From Magnolia sinica (lineage: Eukaryota; Streptophyta; Magnoliopsida; Magnoliales; Magnoliaceae): DNA of 64,000 bases. The stretch lies in NCBI RefSeq assembly GCF_029962835.1, contig NC_080582.1, positions 71,978,177 to 72,042,176 on the forward strand, read 5' to 3'. The position numbers and the translations under genes are program-made. The notes beneath the pieces are model-generated. The model did not search any database. It was not told the DNA's origin and was given only the letters and a program-made list of their open reading frames with translations. Below, piece after piece: positions 34,346-46,378 of the stretch (position 1 is its first letter; the number at the start of each line of letters is the position of its first letter).

Positions 34346-35560
34346 TGACGCAGGACATGAAATTTAAGTATGAGATGCAATAATTTAGGCTTAGATCATA
34401 CCACTTCAGAAATAGTTACACAAATTTCACATCCCACATGACAATCTAAATCATTCAATTAAAAAGGGGAATCTATGCGGATCCAGACCGACACAGGCTA
34501 TAGGACTGGACCAATAAAAAGTATAAACCAAACGATGTTAAAAGGAAATAGAAATCAACCACATATGCATAAAAATCAGTCCTTAATCCAAGGAATTCCC
34601 CAATTTCAATTCAAGGAACCCTAGGGTAAAAAAAAAAGGGCAAATAAATTAGGGCTAATGCAAACTAAGGCTAGGGTTTAGGAAATATGAATGAAAAGAG
34701 GAAAACCTGACTCGGAGAAAGCTCCCGCGTGCAGATGGTGACCCGGGGCTAACGCATGTGCGCGGGTGGGCTAGCCGCACGTGTGATGGAAGCCCGCCTC
34801 CCCAAAGTGACACCTAGGCCTTGGTTGGCCACGGGAGACCTTAAATCCCTCTAAGTTTGACGACGATCCAACGTAAGGTAGAGGCATAGTGTTCCACCAA
34901 AGTTTCAACCCTCCTACAGGTCCACATTTTGGAAACTGGCTGTAGGGGGGATGAATAGCTGCAAAAGCTGGGAAATTCAAAGCAATAATGATGATAGAAG
35001 ATGAGAGATATGGATGGAAGAGGGTAGGGGCGAATGGGGATAAATGTGGCTTCGTACCACGGTAGTTAGCCCTTCGAAAAGAGAAGGCTTCGCACCCACT
35101 TTTAAATTCTTCTACAACTCACGAAGAGAGCAGAAAAATAAAGCAGGAATTTTTTTATTAAACTTGAATGAATGAAAAGAACTACAAGGGGTGCCTATTT
35201 ATAGGGAAAATCCTATACCCCAAAACTCGCACCATGTGAAAACCTATTACTTGGCAGTGAAGTAAATTAAAATAAAAACCAAACAAGGAAATCCAAAGCG
35301 TTTATGATGTTCTAAATAATAACAATAAGCAAAACCTAAAATATGACATCAATCCGACGAGTGGGTCATGATCATGAGATCCCATGATGGGTTTTTCTTG
35401 ACTATCGGGCCCACCCTTTTGAACCAAAACTTCATCTTCTAGCTAGAAGGCCCTCCCTGGACGTCGTCGTCTAGCCAGATCAATGGTGGGGCCCTCCTTC
35501 TGCGTACGTAAGTGTGTAGGGGGTGGTGTGCGTGCGCATGTGCGCATGATGTCCCCATCA
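34346..35560 (-). repeat. 5' LTR of the chromovirus
   Basis: Runs from TGACGCAGGACATG to GATGTCCCCATCA on the plus strand. Just inside (plus gctttgatacc, 34330-34340) is a primer site one base off the initiator-Met sequence (TTGGTATCAAAGC). Confidence 0.9.
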
Positions 35561-36826
35561 CCTGTGGACCACGAATTGGTCGTCTTCTGCATTTAGTAAT
35601 CACATGCCTAATTTTATTGCAGTAGGTGCAGACTTAGGCTTTCTTACATTGAGTAGCCACCGTGGTTGTTGTTTTGGACCTTTTTTTGAAGCATAGAGAG
35701 CACCTTCAATTTGCAAAGATGGCCATCGTGTGAATAGGGATTGATTCTCCTCAAAAGTAGCAGCTAGAAAACCGCATTGTTGTTCCTCTTGTAAAAGTCC
35801 GTGCAGGCACGTAATCTAGATCAGGAGCAGTAGTTTGATTCATAAGGCTCGCTCGAACTGCTTCAAATTCTTTCTGAAGCTTCATTAGCATCAGCCGCAG
35901 AAGCATATACCCTAGGCCCATACTCCAGTCAAAGTGCCATGAACTCGGAGTATTAGTCTTGAATGGATTTATCTCCCTGATTGTACACCGCAATATCATA
36001 CTCCAGTTGAAAACGTCTATTCCCACATATCATGCAAGGTTTTATATGGTCGATGGATCAGGGCAACATGTCAATCAACTGAACTCAACATCCAACTAAT
36101 AACATGAGCATTATTAGTGTTCCATGATTCAACGGCTTTAACATGTTTGGAATCTGGTTCATTTTCAGATCCATAAACTATTTTCACACAGTTTTGCCTT
36201 GGACAAAGACTAGTAGGTGAAATTCCCAATGGTAATAATTTTTCCCATAAAATTTGACAGGAAAAATGTGAGCATGATGCAATGAGGCCATGAGGGCGAT
36301 GCAGGTGACGAAATCAGGGACTTGGCGATGGGAATTCCAATAATAGTGTGGCTACCTTTGATAGTCGCAGCACAAGAAAGTAGATCACACACATAAAAGA
36401 AGCAGACAGCAAGAGATCTGAAGATGGGAATCAAAATCTGGTCACCTTTTCTCTTCAGAAGAATAAGAGACGTCAGCAACAGGTGTGACGACAGGGGCTT
36501 CTGGCAACAATTAGTGTTTCGGATTTGGGGAAAAACATGCCTGAATCCAGCAACTGTCTAGCTGGGACCAGATGGTGGTGATGGCCTTGCCGGAGACGGA
36601 GACTGGAAAAAAAGCAGGTGTCAGCAACGGGTTTGCTCAAGAAGATGCAACAGGTCTGACCGTCAAGGAAAATGGATTTGTAGTTTAAACAAGATGGATA
36701 TCTGCTGCTAGAACAGAGGCAGAGTGCGTGTGTGCTGCAGTCGTTGGAAACAATGGCGAGATCGACAGGGGTGTGCAGGCGGGCTGAGATCAGTTTGGGG
36801 TGGCTGTTTCCCAGTCGTTTGAATAT
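35561..36826 (-). pseudogene. Copia-B gag, decayed
   Basis: A CCHC zinc knuckle is readable on the minus strand near 35590-35640 (CTYCNKIRHVITKC). Further upstream is gag wording (KEFEAVRASLMNQ, 35751-36026). Between there and the primer site (36827) the frame is broken by stops. The gag and pol parts are separated by the 4.2-kb chromovirus. Confidence 0.7.
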
Positions 36827-36841
36827 GGCTCTGATACCATA

Positions 36842-37030
36842 TGACTTATGAGAGATGAGAGTTGCTCTTTCATTGACATGAAGCATGTAAATACACAATG
36901 CACTATGCTACTGTATGTGGATACAGGTACAGCTATACATGGGGATAGAGATACACAGTTACATGGTTACAACTGTATTTACAACTGGTAGGATGGATGC
37001 CGATGCACATAATCATGTTCTTCTGTCACA
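36842..37030 (-). repeat. 5' LTR of Copia-B
   Basis: 189 bp, from TGACTTATGAGAG to TTCTGTCACA on the plus strand, flanked by the primer site on the left and GGAAT on the right. Confidence 0.85.
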
Positions 37031-37251
37031 GGAATGACGTGGCATTTTTTATTTTTTATTTGGTGAACTTTGGTCTGCTTCCTGAGATGCTTTATTTAAG
37101 AAAATAATCACCTAGCATGACAATCAAGCAATCTAGTGCAAATTTGGAATGACTGAATTAGAATAAGATGAAAATGTCAGGGTAGTGAAAATGGGGGACT
37201 GACACAATTCTCTTCTAGGAAGGATCACTTTGAAGTAAATCTTTCACTTAC

Positions 37252-37412
37252 GTTGTGTTTGGGTGTGCCGAAATCTCATACATGAAACAAGACAAATGGC
37301 TATTTTGAGTTGGTTTGTGGAAAAAATGGGTGGTCCACTCCACCCGTGAATGCTGAGTTGCCTCAAAAGGTTTCTTCTGGAACATGGTTTGATCATACAC
37401 CCAAATGCAACC
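37252..37412. mobile_element. 161-bp Tourist-like MITE
   Basis: Inverted ends CGTTGTGTTTGGGTGT and (inverted) GGTTGCATTTGGGTGT are flanked by TTA on both sides (37249-37251 and 37413-37415). This fits a non-autonomous Harbinger-type element. Confidence 0.75.
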
Positions 37413-37610
37413 TTAGCTATCAACTTGAATGGCAGTAGATCTGTTGGAAGTTCCAGCATTTATACTGAAACTTTCCCTTTTGTTTCACATCTTAGTCTTT
37501 GGAATTTGTCCTAGAAATCTTCTTATATATATTTGCATTATTTTAACCCTTAAAATTCACGTATACAGGTTCCAAAACCTACCTATGATGTGTCACTTTT
37601 ATATAGATCA

Positions 37611-40600
37611 ATGAAAGATATGACAGCTGTGAGTTTGCCAGCCATCAGCTCAGCTAACTTGGACGCCAACATGAAAATCAACGGCAACAGCATGTGCATG
37701 TCCAGTTCTGAAGATCAGTTGCAAAGTCTTTCCAGGGAAAGTATGGATCAGATTAGAAGTACAATGCTGCAGCACGAAGAACTATTCAAGGAACAGGTTT
37801 GCATTCCTCCCCCTGTACTGTGAGTGGTTTCATGGGAGAAATGCTAAATAACCCATCCTTTTTCCTTCTTTTTTTTTTTTTTCTTTTTAATTGTTTTTTC
37901 TGTTCCATTTCTCAAAATAAGCCCAGCCCAAATTGCTGGAGAAGGCTAAGATGGTTATGATGATGATGATTCCCCAAAGGACATGAAATTGATTCTCACC
38001 CATCACCAATGTGATGGCGAGCAATATAAGGTGCTGATGCTTCAGGGTATGAGTAAATCCTGATGTGCGAATCTACTACAAGTGAAGCCCATATTTCAGA
38101 GAAAGCTCATTATGATTGGGGAATTCCTCAAAGATCTCCTAGTTCAGAACACTCTAGCCATCTAATCTTTGATCTTCAACTGAGAGATTTATAATCCACT
38201 AATCAAGCGGTTAGGATAATCTGGTCTGTATGACTTTTGGAATCTACTGTGGATCCCATCAAATCAACAGTCTGGATCATAGAGCCATGACCCCATTTGT
38301 ACAATCCGATGCATTTGGGCACCATTCATGTCATGTTGCAAGGGTCCAAGATACTTTCCAAAAGTTTCTACAGAACAAAGTATATTTTTGACTCACCTGT
38401 CAAGGCATTTTGCTACCATTTCTTGGCACTCATTCAGCTAAGAAGCAACCACTTGGCTTCGATATCTTCTGGCCCAAGTAGAATTCAGTGGATTTAACCT
38501 TAAAGTTTGATTGTGTTGTAAACTCAATATATATTTTTGTTAACTGAGCGCGACTAAATAGCTTGGTATTGTGATGTGTATCTTTTCAATTCGTATGGCT
38601 GACAAAATCAAGTTTAGAATAAAAATTGAAGTAATGCCTGCATCCATTAAGGGGGCAATTTAATGTACTTTTAAGAGCTTTACTAGCATTACGTGATCAT
38701 TTACCAAATAACTAATATATGAGCAATTTAAGGAAATATCTCTCATTCTTCAAACCCAACCCCCTCCCCAAAGTAATTCTCTCATTCACATAGCCTTCAA
38801 ACATCTTGATCTCTTCATGGTAGCGATGTGCCAGCCATTCACAAGCCTGGTTGAAGGCAGTTTGATGTCGAGGAGGCATAGTCGTTGAACTTCCGCCAAG
38901 CAATCATGAGAAGGTTACACTAAATAGCTGGGACAAGGCTATGATGATGTTTCTTCAAATTGGCAAATTAAATACTGGTTGATTGTAAATATGTTAAGAT
39001 TCTTCCTTGACTGTCCAAATTTATATTCAAAGATGGTGCTCTTAAGTGCTTCTATATAAATTTGGGAATTGTTGGAGAGAATAAACAATCCCATCTGTTG
39101 GGGGCCATCGCATGGACTGTTCTTACACCAGCAGACGATGATGTTGGGGCCAATACATGGGCCTTCTTGCTGTCCTATTGCCCAAGCTTGAGGCAAATGA
39201 CATATGTGAAACATATTTTGCTTTATACACTAGTTGCCTTTGCCCCATATCTGTTTGGTTGAAATTCTTTGACAACCACTCATCCATACGTTCACATGAG
39301 CTACTGTGTGCTTGTACTGACACGTGACTGTGTGATCATCATTTTCTAAGCTATACAGCCTTGGCTGCCTCTCCTGAATTTATAGCTGTTTGCTCTATTA
39401 TTTCTGCAAGGAGTTGATAGACTAGAGTGGCTAATGTATTATTAAGATCATTTTAAGATTCATAGGTGCATACATTCAGTTCAACGTGTTTCAATATAAG
39501 AAGATACAGCTCTGGCCTTAAATAAATACAAAGAAGATACAGCTCTAGCCTTAAACAAATACAAAGAAGATACAGCTCTAGCCTTAAATGGTCATGGCTG
39601 ATGTATTACTACAGTCATGTAAGAAGCATAGGTTTATAAATTGAGTTTGATGCATTTCTATATGGAAGATCATTAGGCGCTATTTCAAATAAAACAAAGA
39701 AGATGAAGTTCTAGCCTTAAACAGTCACGGTATTTTCACCATCTTTTACCTCTGAAATACTAGCCCTGGTGTGGATTTTGCACAGCTACCAAGAGAAATG
39801 AGCCTTTTGATTCTCGGCCATCTCATGGGTTTTCTCCACAACAGGAAGTTTCTTGAACATTTCTGTAAAGCATTCAAAGCTATGATTTTTGTCAAGATAA
39901 CTGTGATTTGAATAATTTAGAATTTCAATAGTTTTATTTCTGTAACTATTTTATCATTTTTGTGCATTGATTTTATGTTCATGTTATATTATATAGATGA
40001 CTATCTGGTGCTGATATTTCACGTTCAATTTTTTGCATTTCCTTAATTCATATTGCTCAACTATTAAGTTACCGCTGTCCCATTGTCTGCGGAGCTAGGT
40101 TTTTTTTTTTTGTCAGTTTCTACTCAAAACTAGGTGGTGACTACGCCTTCCACATTAGCATGATCAACAATCTTTCCCTAATTCTATGATGAATACCAAT
40201 TTTAGCCTCTAAGACATGGGGAGTGACTGTATTTGCAGTTATTCTCTGCTTGTTTTCGGGTGGTGAAAATTGTACCTCTGACTCATGTACACACACAACA
40301 AGCTTGCACTCACACACGCCCCCACACCCACCCACACGGCCTCACCCACCCATCCTCATGCACTCGTGCAAACAGAGAGATTACCTTAGGCTCCATTTGG
40401 ATGCACAGCTGAATTCAATTGCAAACATTCAGTTAAATCAAGAGGAGATAATGTATATTTAGCAATGTTTTATGGTATCATAATGAGGAAGCAGCTTCAA
40501 ATTGAATTTACTTTTTTTTTTCAAGTCCAACCTGAAAGTAATATAGTTGCCATTTGGAGTCCATTCCCTCAATATGAGTAATAAGGTAGTAGCAATTTAA

Positions 40601-43600
40601 TCATATTGAGTACATTGACCTATTTATTGCAATTCAATTTGATGATGCATACAAACACAGCATTAGGAAATTTTATATCCAAGTTATTCTCTCATCTTCC
40701 AGAAGATTTCAATATTATGTAACACTTCCATTACAGATCTTGTCAAATCCTTTGTCTCTGCCCGACAATTACTTACTAGCTAGATACCTCTTTCAATGTC
40801 AGGTTCGGACTCTGCACAAGCTCTACAATGTCCAAAAAGCCGCAATGCAAGAAATAAGGAAATTGATTTGTAGTCCTGCTCAACTGTCAGCATCCAATTC
40901 CAACACCAATGAAGCCTGTGATGATCAGATTCATAGTTCTGTGGTGGAAGGGAAACCTTTAGGGGCAGCTTATGTTTGCAGTCAAGATTACATGGAAGAA
41001 TCAAATGTTCCTTCCACGTATCCTATTCATGCGGCTGTGGAGTCTTCAGGTAGCAATCCCCAAAAACAATTCTCAATCGATAACATGGAAGCGAAGCTTC
41101 CACCAAATGTTTGCAATACAATGAAGAGAGGTATTGATCTGGAAAGGCCACCGGAAGAATATATGGATGAATCTGATTACCAGACAGAGTCAAACAACTT
41201 TGACATACAAGGTGCTAATGCCAGTTCATATTCATTCATGGGATGCAATCGATCGGTTCTCCAAACGGGTTCCTATGGAGCACCTTCAAAATCAAGCCAG
41301 GAGACTTGTCGAGATTTGGGAAGTAAGATTTGTACAGATTATACGAAGTGCATCATAGGCATTCAGAGTCTGCAAGATGCTTTCCGGCGCAACATATTGC
41401 AGGACTTCTCATGGAATCATCTACCTGCTGTAGGAAACTGCTCCATCAGTGGGGAATCAAACTTTTCACTCAACCAGCATGAAAGAAAGCCATTGTGGTT
41501 GCTTCAGGTTTTATCTTCTTCATAAACATTTCAACATGCAAGCATGTTAGTTAGGACATTGTGGGGACAACATATTATATTTTGTTCATTTATCTATTTG
41601 GCGAATGAATTGAATACAGCCAGTGTTCAAAGCATCAGTATCCTTGCACATGTCAATGATGATTGGGGATATGGAAACTTGTTCCAATATCACCGGTACT
41701 TGGAAAATATCGCTAGTTGAGAGAAACATTGGGAAAATGGTGGAATTTTTCAGTAGAACTTCAGGAGATGTTAAGGGAGCGTTTGGACCGTAAGTTACTT
41801 TAGATAAGCTACTTATGCCATAAGTAGTTGATCTTGGTTTTTACTTGATCAATACATAAGTATGTTTGGTAAACAACGTACTTATCATCCAAAAAGTAGA
41901 AAAGCATATTTTGTTTCCAACATCATAAATGATTATCCCCAAAGTCTGTTTGGTCCCCCTCACACCCACCGTCCATCTTGTGGGGCCAACCTTTTATGTG
42001 GATTGTTCATTGTGTGGGCCCCAACTTTGATGTGGGCCGTCCATCTTGTAGGGACCACCTTGGTTGTGGGCCATTCGTCATTAGGGGCTGACCTTTAATG
42101 TGCACGGGTCATTAAATAGGGCCCATCTTTGATGGTAGTCATCCATCAAGTGAGGCCGATCTTCAATATACACTGCCCATCATGTGGAGCCCACCTTTGA
42201 TGCGGACCGTCCATCATGTGGGCCCACCTCTGATGTGGGTCATCCATCGTGCGGGACCCACTTGGGATATGTGCTACTCATCATTAGGCCAACCTTTGAT
42301 ATGAATTGTCCATCATGTGGGGTCCACCTTGATGTGGATCATCCATCATGTGGGGCCCACCATTTTAATTGCCTATCATGTGGAGCCCACCTTGTGGGTT
42401 GCCGTTCATGTGGGCCCTGCCCTCAATGTGGGTTACCCATCATGCGGAGCTCACCTTGGATGTGAGATTTTCATCATTAGGGGTAGACCTTTGATCTGGA
42501 TCATCCATCATGTTGGACCACCTCGATATGGGCCATCATCATGTGGGGCCCACTAGATCATCTACCCATTCATTGGATGACTTTCCAATCTCATGAACTT
42601 AGAAAGGGTTCATGGTCACAAAGAGCATATTCCCTTAAATAATTTCCCATGTTACTGTGTCACCAATGAAAATGAAGGAAATAAGTTACTTTTGGAAGTT
42701 GAGAAGCAATTTAAAATTAATAATAATAACTTATAAAAATAAGTTACTTTTTGTAAAAAGTTATTTAAGTTTAATAACCAAACTAACTTATTTAAGAAAA
42801 GTAACTTATTAACTTGCGTAAGTTAAAAAACCTACTTATTTGGTAGTATCCAAATGGGCTCTAAGAGACATGTTTACACATTTAGGAATCAAAATATTGC
42901 CAAAAATAACTATTACATAATAATTTTCTATTTATAGGGGCCTAAATTATGTACTGTCAGAAAAAGCAGTGCAATTATATCCAAGATGAATTTATATCAT
43001 TCAAATACCCTACAATGACATGATAAAACATCCATTCTCAATTTGAGGGATAAAAATGGAGGAAATTAAGATTTCCCCACATTTTCCTTGTTTACCCACT
43101 CAAATGTTGATTTATTCACCACAAATCAATGTCAATGCATGAGAATCATGCATAAACATTGCTATATATGCTAACATTTGAAATAAAAAAATAGTTTCTA
43201 TGGACTAGGCCCATCTCCACTTGAGTCGAGATTTCTATCAGCAAATATAGTCACTAATATCAAAATTTTCAATGATATTTGGAATTTTCTATATAACTTG
43301 GGGTTTTCGTATCAATGACCTGCCAATTCTGATAATATCGGTAATATTATTGACAATATCACCGATGTTTGGAATATTGAATACAACAATTTTTAAGTGA
43401 TACTCTTTTCACTCTCGATAGTTAGATTGGATAGGGAGAAAGATTCCACTTTTGATCCTGTTGCTGACCCCAATGACCCGGATCGACTAGTAGCAGTGGA
43501 AAAACCTATTGATTCAGTTGAATTGGGTGCAGAGGCATAAGCAAAGCTATCTAGGGTAGAGCCCTAGCTTGGATCCATATATAGAGGCCTGAGTCACCCA

Positions 43601-46378
43601 GCATTTTAGCCAGCGAATCTGCAACTTACTAATTAAAAGATTGTTATATTAATATTTTTAAAAGTAAATATCCATTTGATTCCCATCAATTTATTTTTTT
43701 AAAAAAAGAAATTAATGAAAATGTTGATACATAAGATAAACACAGAGAAAGAAGAGAATCGGTTGTCCCCTTGTATATGATACCTCTACTGCAAAGAAAC
43801 CTGCTTTACCAACACCACTTGTAGTTCCACAATTACTCTTTAAGAAAAATTATACAGGTCCCCTTGTTAAGAATGTTGCATAACAAACATCTATGTGATT
43901 AAGATTGTATAGATGATTGTAACCTTCGTTATGACGCTAATGACCCTTAAGTCTTAAATTGATGTCATGAATCTTAGGTAGGATTCATTTGTGACCTTTG
44001 CTAAGGACGTTACATAACAAACATCTACGTGAAACCTTCATTATGACTCTAATGACCCTTAAATCTTAAATTTAGGTCGTTTGTCTTAGGTAGGATTCAT
44101 CTGTTACCAGTCCATTGCTTGTGGGTGTTTGATTGGACTGCTACTCTATATTATCATGATTCATCCTCATTTTGAGGGAAAGAAATTATGCTTACCTTTC
44201 AACTTGCTAATGAAATACTTTTGAGAAAGACGAAGGCTACATTTGCCGGTAGGTTTGAATCATACTGGGGGGCACACATGCCAGCATAGCACACGTGTGG
44301 GTGATCGGGCCATTCATCAGGCAGCAACACTGTTTATATGACCTGGCCCAAAACTCGTGCCTGTTGATTCATCAGTTGCACAATTGTACTAGTACAGTGG
44401 ATGTAGTCCATTGGTCAATTCTCTTCCTATCTGGGGCCCACCTGATGGGTGGACTGGCTTTATCTTTCGGCTAGGGCATGTACATGAATGGCCTGTCTGA
44501 TGAATGGTTTGGTTCTCTCACACGTATGCTACAATTGACATGTGCCCATGAGTGGCATTCAAATCCTAATATGAGTAAGCGTTAGTAGTCCTGTTTCAAT
44601 CAGAAGTCAAAGTTCTACGGAAGCAATTAAATTTGTCTTCTGGGTATGTTTATTGTGTTCTGCAACCATTTCCCTTTTCAATGAAAATCTTTTATCGTGG
44701 AATCAGAAAGAGGAGCTCTGAGATGTGCCTGTAACACATCTGGTGAACATGGCTGCAAAATCAACATGATGATGCATAAATAGAGACCATCAGGCTACAT
44801 TTTTTTATTTGTGGTTTCTGATCGGAACATGAATTAGCATTGACATGGGAAAAATCACATGGAAGGTTTATCAACTACTTATCAGTGAAGATTCCTTTTA
44901 TAAACCATGTATTCTGTATGACATGATTTTGTCATTCGTTGAAAATCCACATGGTATTGTACTTAGCATAAGTCAATTTTATCATGCATTAATATGAATT
45001 GTTACTTTGATTATCCCTTATCATCTTCTCCCAGTTATTTAGACTATATGAAGTCGAAACTGATATCAGTTGTTAGGAAACCGGCCCCAATTAATTGGGG
45101 TAAAGGTTTAGATGATGATGATATCAGTTGTTAGGAGGAATGCTAATCGCTTGTCTTTGATTGGTTCAGATAGGTGGTGGAACCCATGCATCCGATTAGG
45201 TGTCACTTCTTTTACTCGGTTGCATGTGCGGGCATTTTTTTCCAAGCATGGATGTGGGATTAGCATTTTTCCACTTGATAAAATCATCAAATTGTCTGTT
45301 TCCATCATTCAATGAGCTTTCTGTGCTTTCAATTATTGATGTGAGATTTGCGTCTGTGTTGTTCTTCTCGCAGCAATCAACGCCTATCACTGCCGAAAGG
45401 CTGAGCTCTGGCTGCAAATCAGATTCACCTGAATCTGAAGAACTGCATCCCGAGAGAAAAACTCATGAGCAAGTCAAAGCCAGCAATCTGTCCCCGAAGA
45501 ATGCCTACATTCCAGGTTCAATCGATCTACGTCAGCCTCTCGAAAGTATTAGCAATGGCAAGGTACCTCATTCGGTATTGGACGAACAACTGCAACGAGA
45601 TTCTGCCGCATGCCTTCCATGTAGTGAACCCTTGCTTCCTTCAAATCCTGTCATGTATCCTCAAGTGGGGTCCACCCATACATCCATGCTGTCTCATTTA
45701 AAAGGTCCCAATGTTACCTGTATCCAAGGGTCAGGAGATCGTAACTCATTGTCATGTGTTTTAAGCTGTCAAACAGGCGAAAACGACGGGACTGAAATCC
45801 CGAATTGCTCCGGTCATGGAAACAACAGTCCTGCATCCCAAGGCAGAAAGGCTTGCAGGGACAGAGATCTCAGCATTGTTGCTGTCAAAAGTGATCAATG
45901 TGGTTCGGATAGCGGGCCAGTCAAGGTGGACCATGTCGAAGCAGGAGTACAATCAGAGCCTAAAGAAGCACCCCAATTTACTAACGATGACTTCAAACCA
46001 TCTCTTTCGCCTTCTGTTCAAGTTGGAACTTTAACAGACTGCCAAAGAGAGGGCGAAGAACCTGCCATGACTAAAGAAAGTGAGGAGGAACTTGAAAATG
46101 GTTCTACTGTCGAAGAAGCATGTGAGAGCATTGCAGCAAAGATACTGCTAAGTTTTGCACCGTGCAGATCGCAGTGCGATGCAAAGTGGCAGTGCTTTGA
46201 GACTCAGATAGAGATGGAGTCAAGCCAATCTAGTAGAGAGTGCACAGGCCGCAGCAACAAACAGAACCGACGTGTGAGAAGGGGCCTGAATTACAGCAAT
46301 GGGGTTGGTGTGGATGCTGTAAAATGGATGAAATCTGTACGTGGAAGGAGGCGGAGGACATCGAGAAGGCAACGGTAA
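37611..46378 (+). CDS. Uncharacterised plant protein with DUF863-like N-terminal motif, three coding exons
   Basis: Exons 37611-37796, 40803-41507 and 45374-46378 join in phase 0 with GT-AG borders and give 631 residues. The chosen start is the first ATG (MKDMTAVSLPA); the frame stays open back to an acceptor at 37568, so an upstream coding exon is possible. Residues about 45-80 read STMLQHEELFKEQVRTLHKL then YNVQKAAMQEI, a helix of the kind that opens DUF863-type plant proteins. The middle is Ser/Asn-rich and low complexity. The C-terminal part has a conserved-looking helix (EACESIAAKILLSFAP) and a strongly basic tail (KWMKSVRGRRRRTSRRQR), a possible nuclear signal. No enzyme motif is seen and the function is unknown. 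Frame intactness and clean splice sites indicate a functional gene. Confidence 0.8.
39499..39590. repeat. 33-bp tandem repeat, nearly three units
   Basis: Units starting at 39499, 39532 and 39565 read agaagatacagctct.gcctta followed by aataaatacaa. A diverged further copy occurs near 39700. Confidence 0.9.
40389..40662. mobile_element. 274-bp Tourist-like MITE
   Basis: Ends GGCTCCATTTGGATGC and (inverted) TGCTGTGTTTGTATGC, with TTGCAATTCAA-type subterminal mirror sequence, are flanked by TTA at 40386-40388 and 40663-40665. It sits 140 bp from coding exon 2. Confidence 0.7.
41775..42861. mobile_element. 1.09-kb Harbinger-type non-autonomous element carrying a minisatellite
   Basis: Ends GGGAGCGTTTGGA and (inverted) GAGCCCATTTGGA are flanked by TAA (41772-41774 and 42862-42864). 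Subterminal arms mirror each other around AAGTTACTT / AAGTAACTT words. The related repeat at 47.9 kb has the uninterrupted site (gattgttaaaaaagacat). The centre is an array of GGGCCCACC units. Confidence 0.75.
41955..42565. repeat. About 40-bp CATCATGTGGGGCCCACCTTTGA-type minisatellite
   Basis: Around 15 degenerate units combine CCATCATGTGG, GGCCCACC and TTGATGTGG. The unit resembles the terminal wording of the palindromic MITEs elsewhere in the window, suggesting it grew from a captured MITE end. Confidence 0.85.
43868..44125. repeat. About 130-bp tandem duplication
   Basis: Two units share gttgcataacaaacatcta.gtg, then cattatgac.ctaatgaccctta and cttaggtaggattcat. The flanking DNA, 43386-45373, is otherwise an intron without recognised genes. 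Confidence 0.8.
44271..44546. mobile_element. 276-bp inverted-repeat MITE
   Basis: Ends GGCACACATGCC..AGCATAGCACACGTGTG and (inverted) GGCACATGTC..TAGCATACGTGTG mirror each other, with gccattcatcaggc / gcctgtctgatgaatgg as a second inner mirror. Confidence 0.6.

Larger units (their letters stand above)
31329..35560 (-). mobile_element. Internally deleted chromovirus (Reina-like gypsy element)
   Basis: A perfect CCTGT duplication (31324-31328 and 35561-35565) flanks two LTRs of 1221 and 1215 bp, with only about 1.8 kb between them. Each LTR has a TATA box on the minus strand (plus cctatttata near 32184 and 35194). The LTRs are very alike in the promoter half (about 95% by eye). The internal part fuses a gag start, an RT edge, an integrase end and a chromodomain. 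It cannot be autonomous. Confidence 0.9.
27937..37030 (-). mobile_element. Copia-B: short-LTR copia element with a nested chromovirus
   Basis: A perfect GGAAT duplication flanks it (27932-27936 and 37031-37035). The 5' LTR is at the right (36842-37030) and is followed inward by a primer site, TGGTATCAGAGCC on the minus strand (36827-36839). The 3' LTR is at the left (27937-28157), next to a purine tract (GTTTGAGGGGAG on the minus strand, 28158-28169). LTRs of about 200 bp suggest an Ale- or Ivana-like lineage. Coding parts are degenerate. Its pol-gag region was later interrupted by the chromovirus at 31329-35560 and by a MITE near 29.9 kb. Confidence 0.9.
37797..40802 (+). other. Intron between coding exons 1 and 2
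   Basis: A 3.0-kb intron, T-rich. It holds a short A-rich microsatellite, the 33-bp triplicate at 39499, a CA/CCCA-rich stretch near 40290-40350 and the MITE at 40389. A minus-strand open frame at 38712-38903 is not recognised. Confidence 0.7.
41619..43376. mobile_element. Non-autonomous Mutator-like element with a nested insertion
   Basis: A perfect 9-bp duplication TTGAATACA (41610-41618 and 43377-43385) flanks it. Ends are imperfect inverted repeats (GTGTTCAAAGCATCAGTAT against TATTCCAAACATCGGTGATAT). No coding sequence is present. A related copy is at about 47715-48425. Without the nested element it is about 670 bp. It lies in the intron before the last coding exon. Confidence 0.75.

Noticed and set aside
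38712..38903. Minus-strand open frame of 63 codons with CEWLAHRYHEEIKMFEGYVN
   Set aside because: The wording looks protein-like but I cannot match it to a family. It lies in an intron on the opposite strand, with no supporting splice or start context.
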